Source of the DNA: Robiginitomaculum sp.
Lineage (GTDB): Bacteria > Pseudomonadota > Alphaproteobacteria > Caulobacterales > Maricaulaceae
Direction: 5' to 3'
NCBI GenBank assembly: GCA_021776515.1
Contig: JAJFFS010000016.1
Coordinates: 1-64,000 of the forward strand
Length of the DNA stretch: 64,000 bases
Part shown: in pieces, positions 44,134-53,376 of the stretch
Layout: every line of letters starts with the position of its first letter
Position numbering within the stretch: position 1 is the stretch's first letter
The notes under the pieces: generated by a model
The model's input: the letters and a program-made list of their open reading frames with translations, nothing else
Databases searched by the model: none
What the model was told of the DNA's origin: nothing
Made by a program: the position numbers and the translations under genes

Positions 44134-46851
44134 ATGAGTGGGCCGGGTAACAAAAAGAAATGGGTGTATGCCTTTGGTGGTGGCTCTGCCGAGGGTGATG
44201 CAGGGATGAAAAACCTGCTGGGCGGCAAGGGTGCCAATCTGGCCGAGATGTGCGCGCTGGGCCTTCCTGTTCCGCCGGGTTTTACCATCACCACCAAGGT
44301 TTGCACCGCGTTTTACAAAAAGGACCGTGCCTACCCCAAGGCATTAAAAGCGCAGGTTGAGGCGGCACTTGCAGATCTGGAGGGCAAAACCGGCAAGCGT
44401 TTTGGTGATGCGCAAAATCCGCTGCTTGTCTCGGTGCGCTCTGGCGGTCGGGCGTCCATGCCGGGTATGATGGACACGGTTTTGAACCTTGGCCTGAATG
44501 CAGATACCATTGAGGGGCTGGCCACGAGGTCAGGCGACCGGCGTTTTGCCTGGGACAGTTATCGGCGCTTCATCCAGATGTATTCCAGCGTGGTTCTGGG
44601 GCTGGACCATGATGTGTTCGAGGAATTGCTGGACGATTATAAAGACGATCAGGGCTATGAGCTGGATACCGAACTGAACGCCGATGACTGGGAAATTGTC
44701 GCCGGGCGTTATCTGGTGCAAGTCGAGGATGATCTGGGCACACCATTTCCCATAGATCCCGTGGACCAGCTATGGGGTGCCATTGGCGCTGTGTTTGGAT
44801 CGTGGATGAATAACCGGGCGAAGACCTATCGGTTATTGCACGACATTCCGCAAAGCTGGGGTACGGCGGTTAATGTTCAGGCCATGGTATTTGGCAATAT
44901 GGGGGAAACCTCCGCCACTGGCGTGGCCTTTACCCGCGACCCTTCAACCGGACAAAAGAGTATATATGGCGAGTTTCTGGTTAATGCCCAGGGCGAGGAC
45001 GTGGTGGCGGGTATCCGCACCCCGCAAGTGCTGACCAAACAGGCGCGGCAAGATATGGGTGAAACGTCGCCCAGTCTTGAAGAAATCATGCCCAAAATTT
45101 ATGGCGAACTGGCGAATGTGTTCCAGACGCTGGAAGACCATTACCGCGACATGCAGGATATTGAATTTACTGTCGAGGACGGGCGGTTGTGGATGCTGCA
45201 AACCCGTTCCGGGAAACGCACAGCCATTGCCTCTTTGCGCATCGCTGTGGAAATGGCGGGCGAGGGCATGATCAGCCGCGATGAAGCGGTGCAACGTGTT
45301 GACCCGGCAGCGCTGGATCAACTTTTGCACCCGGCGCTGGATGGTGCCTGCGATTGTCCACTGATTACCCTAGGGCTTCCCGCTAGCCCGGGTGCGGCCA
45401 TTGGTCAGGTAGTATTTGATGCCGATGAAGCAGTAAGCATGGCCAATGCCGGGACCGACGTTATTCTGGTGCGTGTTGAAACCTCACCCGAAGACATTCA
45501 TGGCATGCACGCCGCCAAGGGCATTGTGACCGCACGTGGCGGTATGACCAGTCATGCTGCCGTAGTAGCCCGGGGCATGGGGCGTCCTTGTGTTTCCGGT
45601 GCTGGTTCGATCAAAATTGATCGCCAGAACGGGCGGTTTACGGCTGATGGCATAAGTATCAATAAAGGCGATGTTATCACGATCGATGGTGCCAAGGGGG
45701 CTGTGTATAAAGGCGCAGGCAGAATGACCCAGCCAAAGTTAAGTGGTGATTTCGCCGTACTGATGAGTTGGGCAGATGCGGCGCGGCGTATGAAAGTACG
45801 CACCAATGCTGATACCCCTGAGGATGTGAAAACAGCATTGCGTTTTGGTGCCGAGGGCATTGGTCTTTGCCGTACTGAACACATGTTCTTTGATGAAGAA
45901 CGTATCGCCGCTGTGCGCGAAATGATTTTGGCCAAAACCCCGACGGCGCGCATTACGGCGCTCGATAAAATCCTGCCCATGCAGCGCGATGATTTTGTGC
46001 AGATTTTTACTTTGATGGAAGGGCTGCCAGTTACCATCCGTCTGCTTGACCCGCCCTTGCACGAATTTTTACCTCACAACGCCGAAGATGTATCAGCGGT
46101 TGCCAAAGCGACAGGCCTTACGCCAGATGCGCTGATGGCGCGGGCGCGTGAACTGGCTGAAAGCAACCCCATGCTTGGTCATCGCGGGTGCCGACTGGGG
46201 ATTACCTATCCGGAAATATACGAGATGCAGGCACGCGCCATTTTCGAGGCCGCCGTGCAGGTGCGTGATACCTCTGGCATCGCCCCGCAGGTCGAGGTGA
46301 TGATCCCGCTGGTGGCTACAGGCGCAGAGCTGGAATTTCTTAAAGACCGTGTAGCCAGGGTTGCCGAAGATGTCGGTAAGGCTGCCGGTGCGCCCGTAAC
46401 CTATAGTTATGGTGCCATGATTGAATTACCGCGCGCGGCACTGCGCGCCAACGAGCTGGCCCGTCATGCCGAGTTTTTCTCTTTTGGCACCAATGATTTG
46501 ACCCAAACCACGTTTGGCTTGTCGCGTGATGATGCCTCTTCATTCTTGAACACCTATCTGGCAAAGGGGCTGTTATCACAAGACCCGTTTGTTTCGTTGG
46601 ACAAGGACGGCGTTGGTGACCTCGTACGTATGGGGGTGGAGCGCGGCCGGGCCGGGCGTGAAAATGTTAAAATGGGCATTTGCGGCGAGCATGGCGGCGA
46701 TCCAGCATCCATCAATTTTTGCGAAAAAGCGGGCCTGGACTATATATCCTGTTCACCTTATCGCGTGCCAATTGCAAGGCTGGCGGCGGCTCAGGCGGCC
46801 CTTAAGCAGGTTGCTAAAAAGAAACGCAAAAAAAATAAAAATACTAAATAA
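44134..46851 (+). CDS. ppdK: Pyruvate, phosphate dikinase
   Basis: PpdK interconverts pyruvate, ATP and phosphate with PEP, AMP and pyrophosphate. The 905-residue protein has the ATP-grasp N-terminal domain (KKWVYAFGGGSAEGDAGMK..., GGKGANLAEM), the swivelling phosphohistidine domain with H474 in GGMTSHAAVVARGMG and the PEP-binding barrel with the catalytic cysteine C850 in MGICGEHGGDP. The C-terminus ends in a lysine tail. It follows glyS, as in many alphaproteobacteria. The Shine-Dalgarno-like GAGG comes from the palindrome at 44097-44127. Confidence 0.97.
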   Translation: MSGPGNKKKWVYAFGGGSAEGDAGMKNLLGGKGANLAEMCALGLPVPPGFTITTKVCTAFYKKDRAYPKALKAQVEAALADLEGKTGKRFGDAQNPLLVSVRSGGRASMPGMMDTVLNLGLNADTIEGLATRSGDRRFAWDSYRRFIQMYSSVVLGLDHDVFEELLDDYKDDQGYELDTELNADDWEIVAGRYLVQVEDDLGTPFPIDPVDQLWGAIGAVFGSWMNNRAKTYRLLHDIPQSWGTAVNVQAMVFGNMGETSATGVAFTRDPSTGQKSIYGEFLVNAQGEDVVAGIRTPQVLTKQARQDMGETSPSLEEIMPKIYGELANVFQTLEDHYRDMQDIEFTVEDGRLWMLQTRSGKRTAIASLRIAVEMAGEGMISRDEAVQRVDPAALDQLLHPALDGACDCPLITLGLPASPGAAIGQVVFDADEAVSMANAGTDVILVRVETSPEDIHGMHAAKGIVTARGGMTSHAAVVARGMGRPCVSGAGSIKIDRQNGRFTADGISINKGDVITIDGAKGAVYKGAGRMTQPKLSGDFAVLMSWADAARRMKVRTNADTPEDVKTALRFGAEGIGLCRTEHMFFDEERIAAVREMILAKTPTARITALDKILPMQRDDFVQIFTLMEGLPVTIRLLDPPLHEFLPHNAEDVSAVAKATGLTPDALMARARELAESNPMLGHRGCRLGITYPEIYEMQARAIFEAAVQVRDTSGIAPQVEVMIPLVATGAELEFLKDRVARVAEDVGKAAGAPVTYSYGAMIELPRAALRANELARHAEFFSFGTNDLTQTTFGLSRDDASSFLNTYLAKGLLSQDPFVSLDKDGVGDLVRMGVERGRAGRENVKMGICGEHGGDPASINFCEKAGLDYISCSPYRVPIARLAAAQAALKQVAKKKRKKNKNTK

Positions 46852-47042
46852 GGGAAAATACAAACATTTATTCCCCTCATTTTGTTGTAAAATTAGAAAA
46901 TTATTATGCCTGATTGCCATTGACTGGAATTGATAAGCTGGCTACGTGCTCTGCGGTTAGGATATTATTAAGCATGCGACACCTAGTTTTCAGTCATTGC
47001 GCGATTCTTCTTGCGCGCGGCAAAAGAGGTCTTCAGGGGCTT

Positions 47043-47816
47043 ATGGCGATGGTGAAGTCATATCGGCCGCCACACTGGCGTGCTTTGGTCAGACCAGAAT
47101 TTGGTCTAGCCTGCCTTGCTATTGCCTTGGCGATGGCCGTGCCATCCATGCTCGAGGTCACGGCAACACGCGGTGCCGCGCAGCTTGATAACAGTAAGTG
47201 GCAGGCTTTTGCCAATGACTTTCTTGAAAATTCATCTGTGGTGAAAGTGGTAACAAAAGCACCGGATGCACAAACCTATGCACAGGCTTTTGCAACCGGG
47301 GGCGTAAAAATAGTCATGCAGGAAGACCTGCGGATTATGGCCTCGCTGGAAACTTTTACCAAACGTCACTTTGAGACCGCAGCCGGTCAGAGAAACGAGA
47401 TAAACTGTTTGTCCCAGGCCATTTACTATGAAGCTCGCAGTGAGCCGCTTAAAGGCCAGCTAGCCGTAGCGCAGGTGGTGCTTAACCGGGTCAAGCACCG
47501 GGCTTATCCATCCAATATTTGTGATGTTGTCTTTGAAGGCTCGACCCGGATTACCGGGTGTCAGTTTACCTTTACCTGTGACGGTTCCATGACCCGCAAC
47601 CCAAGAGGCAATAGCTGGAAACGATCCCGGCAAGCGGCCATTCATGCTGTGTTGGGGATGTCAGATGTAACCATCCACCGGGCCACGCATTACCATACGG
47701 TGGCAATTAGCCCGTATTGGTCAAAAACATTATTGCGTACTGCAAATATTGGAACGCATGTTTTCTATCGCTTTCCATCCCGGCGTGAAAAGGTGTTCCT
47801 GGCCGAGGCGGCTTAG
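47043..47816 (+). CDS. SleB-family cell wall hydrolase
   Basis: The protein has one N-terminal membrane or signal helix (FGLACLAIALAMAVPSML) and a C-terminal SleB/Hydrolase_2 domain with CLSQAIYYEARSEPLKGQLAVAQVV and CQFTFTCDG, the family's conserved blocks including the catalytic glutamate in YEAR. Such enzymes cleave the glycan strand of peptidoglycan. The ATG at 47043 has CAGGGG eight bases upstream and gives 257 residues; ATG at 46974 is an alternative. Confidence 0.85.
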   Translation: MAMVKSYRPPHWRALVRPEFGLACLAIALAMAVPSMLEVTATRGAAQLDNSKWQAFANDFLENSSVVKVVTKAPDAQTYAQAFATGGVKIVMQEDLRIMASLETFTKRHFETAAGQRNEINCLSQAIYYEARSEPLKGQLAVAQVVLNRVKHRAYPSNICDVVFEGSTRITGCQFTFTCDGSMTRNPRGNSWKRSRQAAIHAVLGMSDVTIHRATHYHTVAISPYWSKTLLRTANIGTHVFYRFPSRREKVFLAEAA

Positions 47817-47820
47817 GCCG

Positions 47821-48375
47821 TTATTGTGGCGCGCGTTTGGCCAGAATGCGCTGCAAGGTACGCCGGTGCATATTCAGCCGCCGTGCAGTTTCAGAAACAT
47901 TGTGATCGCATAGCTCATAAATACGCTGGATATGTTCCCACCGAACCCGGTCTGCGCTCATCGGATTAATTGGTGGCTCGGGGGCGGAACCTGGCATGGC
48001 CAAGAGTGCTTTGGCCACATCATCCGCATCGGCGGGTTTGGCAAGGTAATCAATCGCTCCGGCTTTTACTGCGGCAACCGCCGTGGCTATGTTGCCATAG
48101 CCGGTTAGCATAATCACCCGACAATCCGGGCGGCGCCTGTGCAGATCATAGACCACATCAAGGCCATTGCCATCTTCAAGACGCATATCAAGAACCGCAA
48201 AGGCCGGGGGGTTTAGGCGGGAAATATCCATGGCCTCACCCACCGTGCTGACGGCACTTACGACAAAGCCCCGGGCGGTTAGTGCCCTACCAAGGCGTGT
48301 GCGAAACGGTGCATCGTCGTCAAGGATAAGCAGCGTATGATCCGTTGGCAGGTCGAGTTGTGGGGTCGTATTCAT
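47821..48375 (-). CDS. regA: Redox response regulator RegA/ActR/PrrA
   Basis: The 184-residue regulator is the partner of RegB and controls respiratory, nitrogen- and carbon-fixation genes in response to redox state. It has a receiver with the acidic residues D19-D21, the acceptor D63 in AVLDMRLEDG and K112 in DYLAKP, then a Fis-type helix-turn-helix at the end (VSETARRLNMHRRTLQRILAKR). Size and layout match RegA closely. Start at 48375 is chosen; the open frame upstream adds 37 residues not seen in the family. Confidence 0.92.
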   Translation of the reverse strand: MNTTPQLDLPTDHTLLILDDDAPFRTRLGRALTARGFVVSAVSTVGEAMDISRLNPPAFAVLDMRLEDGNGLDVVYDLHRRRPDCRVIMLTGYGNIATAVAAVKAGAIDYLAKPADADDVAKALLAMPGSAPEPPINPMSADRVRWEHIQRIYELCDHNVSETARRLNMHRRTLQRILAKRAPQ

Positions 48376-48424
48376 TGGCGTTGTTCTTAACCTTGTTTGT
48401 ATCGGGGATATAACGTGCCAGCCA

Positions 48425-49747
48425 TTATATAGATGTATGTGTCTCAATTTTAGTGCGCGACCAGATAATATGAATCTTGGCACCACCTAACGTAGTGCTT
48501 TTGCCCATCTTTATCACCCCCCCGGTTCGTTCGATGAGTGTTTTGGCGATAAAAACACCAAGGCCCATGCCCCCATGGCCTCTTTCATCACCGCCAGAGC
48601 GCGTGGTTATATACGGTTCCCCCAGCTTTTCACGGATGTTTTCAGGAAATCCCGGACCATCATCGCGGATGGTGATTTCCACCCAATGATCATCCCATAC
48701 CCCACAAAGTTCGACTTTGGAGTGTGCAAAATCAGCAGCATTATCAGCAAGAGAACTTAGGGCGTGCATGATTTCCGGTTGTCTGCGCAGTACAGGCGCA
48801 TCTGTATCGCTATGCCCGCCTTTTTCGCTGGCCTGGGTCGTAATAATAATATCTGTCGCACGTAATGGCGCGGCCACCTCTTCTAATAAATCTATGAGTT
48901 TATGGCGTGCGTGAACCGGATCAGCTTCGGTTCCGCCCGATGATAGCCGTGAGAGGATTTCCCGGCACCGCCTGGCCTGTTCGACCAGCAATTGCGCATC
49001 CTCGCCCATCTCGCCGTCTTTTGGCAAAGTATGTGTCATTTCTTTTGCTACCAGAGCAATGGTACCCAGCGGCGTGCCAAGCTCATGGGCAATAGCGGCG
49101 GCCAGTCCACCAAGCGCTGAAAGACGGGACTCTCTGGCCAAAACAGCCTCGGTTGCAATTAACGCCGCTTGCATTCGCCGCCCTTCAAGGGAAACCCGCC
49201 AGACATATATGGAAATAAAAGAGGTGGCGGTAACAAGGGCAACAATTTGTCCGGCAATGAAAATGTCAGGAATATTTGGATTTTGCCCCTCTATCCATGG
49301 CAGCGGCAAAGCAAAAAAACTGATGGTCGTCGCGGCAATAACTGTCAAAACAGCAAGCACACTGGCGCTACGAATTGGTAAGGCCGTTACGGCAACCACC
49401 ACAGGCACGCCCAGCAAAATCACAAACGGGTTGGCAAGGCCGCCGGTTAACCCTAGCAGCAACGCCATCTGAATAAGGTCAAAAACAAGCTGTGCAAGGG
49501 TGAATTCTGGCGTAGAAAAACGCCCGGCGGTTAGCGTGGTGCCAAGAAATATATTCAGCCAGGCACTGGCGGATATGACAGTAAGACAGGCAGCCAGAGG
49601 AACGGAAAAATGCAAGCCATAAGTAACAAAAAGCACAGCAGCTGTTTGCCCGATGACGGCAATCCACCGCAACAAAATCAAGGTGCGACTACGAATGCCG
49701 AAACTGGTTTCAGTGGTGCTGGCGGTAATGGAGGCAATGTCACTCAC
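48425..49747 (-). CDS. regB: Redox sensor histidine kinase RegB/ActS/PrrB
   Basis: The 440-residue kinase has six membrane helices, the quinone-site heptapeptide GGLANPF (102-108), the H-box AIAHELGTPLGTIALV with H221, the redox cysteine C261 in QARRCREIL and the ATP-binding GMGLGVFIAKTLIERTGG near the end. The combination of GGxxNPF and the RRC motif is diagnostic for RegB. It lies 49 bases upstream of regA. Confidence 0.95.
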   Translation of the reverse strand: MSDIASITASTTETSFGIRSRTLILLRWIAVIGQTAAVLFVTYGLHFSVPLAACLTVISASAWLNIFLGTTLTAGRFSTPEFTLAQLVFDLIQMALLLGLTGGLANPFVILLGVPVVVAVTALPIRSASVLAVLTVIAATTISFFALPLPWIEGQNPNIPDIFIAGQIVALVTATSFISIYVWRVSLEGRRMQAALIATEAVLARESRLSALGGLAAAIAHELGTPLGTIALVAKEMTHTLPKDGEMGEDAQLLVEQARRCREILSRLSSGGTEADPVHARHKLIDLLEEVAAPLRATDIIITTQASEKGGHSDTDAPVLRRQPEIMHALSSLADNAADFAHSKVELCGVWDDHWVEITIRDDGPGFPENIREKLGEPYITTRSGGDERGHGGMGLGVFIAKTLIERTGGVIKMGKSTTLGGAKIHIIWSRTKIETHTSI

Positions 49748-49778
49748 AATTATGCGCTCCTGCTAGATAGATAAAACC

Positions 49779-50552
49779 CTAAGCATAATAGACCATGGTC
49801 TGCATTTCGCCATTAGCCGCAAGGTCAAGAAAACGAAACCCATGTCTGTCAGCATCAATTTCATGCGTTGATAAAAAATCATCAGAATCATCAGATTGTG
49901 AAGTCGTCCTGTGTTGGTGAGTAACTTGCACAGACGTGGCTGGTGTTGTCATCACCTTTAAATGTGAATGGACTTCATCAAACCTGACGTGCGCATGCCC
50001 GGAAAGAATGGCTCGAGCATTGGCGAATTTATCCAGGACGCCCAAAAGCATGTCTGCATTATCCAGCTGACAGTCCTCCCCCATACAATGGGTGGATGGT
50101 GAATGGTGTAGTGCGATCAGATATGGTGCCTGTCTGTCGTTCTCTAACTGGCGTTCCAGCGCACCAATTTGTGTATGTGAAATATGACCATACCCATGGC
50201 CAGGTACCTGTGAGTTGAGAAAAATAACTTTCCAGACCGGGAGTTCTGCAACAAAATCCATTGTTATCAATCTGCCAATCAGGTGCGTGTTCATACATGT
50301 AAGACTGTCATGATTGCCTGGTATAACGAATACAGGAACACCCGTTTGCAAAAATAGTCTCCGCAACCTCATATATGATTGTTCGGTAGCATCTTCTGAC
50401 AGATCGCCAGTGGCGATAATGTAATCAGGTTTTGCGTCTTCTTCAAAAGCCCTTGCGAGGACCAGCTTCAGCGATAAAAAAGTATCAACGCCATATAACT
50501 CTGCATTTTCATCTGCAAGGATATGTAAATCTGTGATGTGGAGTAATCGCAT
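49779..50552 (-). CDS. Metallophosphoesterase, CpdA/Icc-like
   Basis: The 257-residue protein has the calcineurin-like metal site: LHITDLHI (D8/H10), IIATGDLSEDA (D50), VIPGNHDS (N77/H78), ALHHSPS and SGHAHVRF. This pattern is that of class III 3',5'-cyclic AMP phosphodiesterases. Whether cAMP is the true substrate is not shown. It follows regB on the other side of the divergent SCO1 gene. Confidence 0.82.
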   Translation of the reverse strand: MRLLHITDLHILADENAELYGVDTFLSLKLVLARAFEEDAKPDYIIATGDLSEDATEQSYMRLRRLFLQTGVPVFVIPGNHDSLTCMNTHLIGRLITMDFVAELPVWKVIFLNSQVPGHGYGHISHTQIGALERQLENDRQAPYLIALHHSPSTHCMGEDCQLDNADMLLGVLDKFANARAILSGHAHVRFDEVHSHLKVMTTPATSVQVTHQHRTTSQSDDSDDFLSTHEIDADRHGFRFLDLAANGEMQTMVYYA

Positions 50553-50707
50553 TCATGCATCTTTCACTTGCAAGTGGCTGAATGTATAGCCTCATTTTTT
50601 TGACTTGTAGAGAACAAAATCAGGGTCTTCACTGTCCAATATGCTATACTTGTTCGCTACAATGAAAAACTTCTGGCGGACGAGCGCTGGAGCTTTATGG
50701 TGCACTC

Positions 50708-51328
50708 ATGAATACCATACCCGTTTCCCATACTTTGCGTTTGATACGCTGGATAGCCGCCGCAATGGTGCTGGTGATCGCTATTGGTTTTGCCGTTCAG
50801 ATGGTTCTGGATACCAAACCGCAGACAAAGGGTGCCGCTATTGGCGGGCCGTTCATGTTGATGAATTCCAAAGGCCATGTCGTCAGCGAGGCGGATTTTC
50901 TGGGTAAACCCATGCTGGTATATTTTGGCTACAGCTTTTGCCCTGACGTCTGCCCGTATTCACTGCAAATGATGGCCTCGGCGCTGGAGGCACTGGGTGA
51001 AGACAAAACTCTCATCACGCCGGTTTTTATCTCCGTTGACCCTGAACGCGATACTCCGGAAAACCTGGCGCTATATGAAGTGTCAGGCAGCTTCCCCGAC
51101 GGGCTGGTGGGGCTGACCGGAACAGAGGGGCAAATCACCTCTGTCGCCAAAGCCTATGCCGTCTATTTCAAGAAAGTTGGCGAAGGGGAGGGCTATATTA
51201 TGGACCATACCAGCGCCATTTTCCTGATGGATAAAAACGGGAAATATGTCGCTGTATTTACCCATTCCAGTAGTGTTGATGACATTGCCAATTGTCTACG
51301 TCGTCATCTGGACGGGCAAAGGTGCTAA
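50708..51328 (+). CDS. SCO1/SenC copper chaperone
   Basis: The 206-residue protein delivers copper to the CuA site of cytochrome oxidase. It has an N-terminal membrane anchor (about 13-33) and a thioredoxin-like domain with copper ligands C78 and C82 in FCPDVCPYS and H167 in YIMDHTSAIF. The stop codon is followed directly by the phaZ start. Its divergent partner is the CpdA-like gene and regB/regA lie beyond, a grouping known in several alphaproteobacteria where Sco/SenC sits with RegB. Confidence 0.93.
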   Translation: MNTIPVSHTLRLIRWIAAAMVLVIAIGFAVQMVLDTKPQTKGAAIGGPFMLMNSKGHVVSEADFLGKPMLVYFGYSFCPDVCPYSLQMMASALEALGEDKTLITPVFISVDPERDTPENLALYEVSGSFPDGLVGLTGTEGQITSVAKAYAVYFKKVGEGEGYIMDHTSAIFLMDKNGKYVAVFTHSSSVDDIANCLRRHLDGQRC

Positions 51329-52564
51329 ATGCTGTATAGTGCCTATGAAATGACCCGTGCGGCACTGACGCCCTGGCGACAAATGGCGCACGGGACCAGA
51401 TTGATGCTTTCCTCGCCGCTCAATCCCATGAGCATCACCCCTGCCGGGCGCTCATTAAGCGCCAGCGCGGCCCTGTTTGAACGCCTGACCCGGCACTATG
51501 GCAAACCGGAATGGGGCATTGATACGACCATAATCGATGGCGAAAAGGTTGCCGTAACACCAAGGACGGCCAAAGCAGACACCTGGATGAAGCTGACGTA
51601 TTTTGACCGGGATGTTGCTAACAGAAACGATGATCCAAAATTATTGATTGTGGCCCCGCTATCCGGCCATTATGCGACGTTGTTGCGGGGTACTGTAGAA
51701 GCATTTTTACCCGCTCATGAGGTGTATATTACCGAATGGTCTGATGCGCGCACAGTGCCGATGATGGCAGGCCGGTTTGATCTGAATGATTATATAGATC
51801 AGGTGCGCGGTGCCCTGCGGCATTTGGGGCCAAATACACATGTACTCGCGGTGTGCCAGCCCGGGCCATTGGTGCTGGCCGCTGCCGCCTTGATGGCAGA
51901 AGACGGCGAGCAAACCCGCCCGGGCAGTCTTACCCTGATGGGCTCGCCTGTTGATACGCGCCGTTCGCCCACATTGCCCAACAAATTGGCTAAATCCAAA
52001 AGCCATAATTGGTTTGCGCGCAATGTTATCAATACGGTGCCGTTTCCCCATGCCGGTGCATTGCGCCGGGTTTATCCGGGCTTTATCCAGCTGGCCAGTT
52101 TTATCCAGATGAACAGCGATAGCCACGTCAATGCGCACCGGGATTATTTTGACCATTTGGTTGCTGGTGATGGTGACAGCACTGAGCGCCATCGCGCTTT
52201 TTATGATGAATACCTTTCGGTTATGGACCTGACCGAAGAGTTCTATCTGCAAACCATTCGTGAAATTTTTCAGGAGCATACCCTCGCCCGTGGTCTGATG
52301 CGTCATCGGGGCCGTATTGTTGACCCTGGCGCTTTGACTGATACTGCCCTGCTGACCATAGAGGGCGAGATGGATGATATTTCAGGTGCCGGACAGACCC
52401 AGGCAGCTCATGATTTGTGTGTCAATATTCCTGCGAAGTTGCGTGCAGATTATGTGCAAAAAGACGTGGGGCATTACGGCGTTTTTAGTGGGCAGCGCTT
52501 CAGAGATGACATCGCCCCGCGCATCACAAAATTCATTCGCAAGCATAACGTATGCCCACGTTAA
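51329..52564 (+). CDS. phaZ: Intracellular polyhydroxyalkanoate depolymerase
   Basis: The 411-residue protein is a PhaZ1-type depolymerase that mobilises PHB granules. It has the family start MLYSAYEMTRAALTPWRQ, the nucleophile cysteine C176 in VCQPGPLVLA (in place of the serine of secreted enzymes), and DVGHYGVFSGQRF near the C-terminus with the catalytic histidine. It begins at the base after the SCO1 stop and overlaps the next gene by 13 bases. Confidence 0.93.
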   Translation: MLYSAYEMTRAALTPWRQMAHGTRLMLSSPLNPMSITPAGRSLSASAALFERLTRHYGKPEWGIDTTIIDGEKVAVTPRTAKADTWMKLTYFDRDVANRNDDPKLLIVAPLSGHYATLLRGTVEAFLPAHEVYITEWSDARTVPMMAGRFDLNDYIDQVRGALRHLGPNTHVLAVCQPGPLVLAAAALMAEDGEQTRPGSLTLMGSPVDTRRSPTLPNKLAKSKSHNWFARNVINTVPFPHAGALRRVYPGFIQLASFIQMNSDSHVNAHRDYFDHLVAGDGDSTERHRAFYDEYLSVMDLTEEFYLQTIREIFQEHTLARGLMRHRGRIVDPGALTDTALLTIEGEMDDISGAGQTQAAHDLCVNIPAKLRADYVQKDVGHYGVFSGQRFRDDIAPRITKFIRKHNVCPR

Positions 52565-53238
52565 GAATAAATGTGCCGGTGCGCTATGTCATTAGGCCTC
52601 GTGCGCGCCGGGTAAGTTTGCGTATTGATGCGGCCAAACGTGAAGTGATCGTAGTGTTGCCCCGGGCGCGGGATCGCAAGCGCGCAGAAGACCTTGTTCG
52701 TGACAAGGCTAGCTGGCTGGAAGAGCATTTAAGCCATTGGCCATTGCCCATGCCGTTTATACCGGGCGGGGTTATTCTCTTTCGCGGGAAAGAGTTTGTT
52801 CTGGCACATGAGATCGGGCGAGGGGCTGCGCATGAAGCGGATAACAGATTGATTGTACCTTGCCCTGAGGCCGCATCATTTTCTGGACGCACTCGCAGGG
52901 CTCTCATTACTCTGGCGCGGGAGAACCTGACAACACAGGCTCAATTGCACGCCGATGCGCTGGGTGTTGAGTTTAGTGCGCTTAGCGTGCGCGACACTGC
53001 CAGCCGTTGGGGTTCATGTTCAGCGGCTGGGCGTTTGAACTTTTCATGGCGCTTGATCTGCACACCACCCGAGGTGCTGGATTATGTTTGTGCCCATGAA
53101 GTGGCACATTTGATCGAACACAATCATGGGCCACGATTTTGGGCACTGGTGGATGGGCGTGTTGGTGATTCTAAACCACACAAGCGGTGGATGCGTGATA
53201 ATTCCGCACGCTTGTTTGCTGTGGGGGCAGAGGCGTAA
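52552..53238 (+). CDS. YgjP/DUF45-type metalloprotease
   Basis: The 228-residue protein has the zinc site HEVAHLIEHNHGPRFW (HExxHxxxxH) near 183-198 and the upstream motif RWGSCSAAGRLNFSWRL. This is the YgjP/WSS-like DUF45 family. The natural substrate is unknown. It overlaps the end of phaZ. Confidence 0.88.
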   Translation: MPTLRINVPVRYVIRPRARRVSLRIDAAKREVIVVLPRARDRKRAEDLVRDKASWLEEHLSHWPLPMPFIPGGVILFRGKEFVLAHEIGRGAAHEADNRLIVPCPEAASFSGRTRRALITLARENLTTQAQLHADALGVEFSALSVRDTASRWGSCSAAGRLNFSWRLICTPPEVLDYVCAHEVAHLIEHNHGPRFWALVDGRVGDSKPHKRWMRDNSARLFAVGAEA

Positions 53239-53376
53239 AGTGAATATGTCTCATCACAGGGGCCTCGGGTCTGACGCCCGGGGACCCTGAGCAAAATACT
53301 CTGAAATGCAGGCGTGCGTTTCATATTTCCCATGTTATGTTCGTGCTTCGTTTTCGATTCTGTATTTGGATAAATC

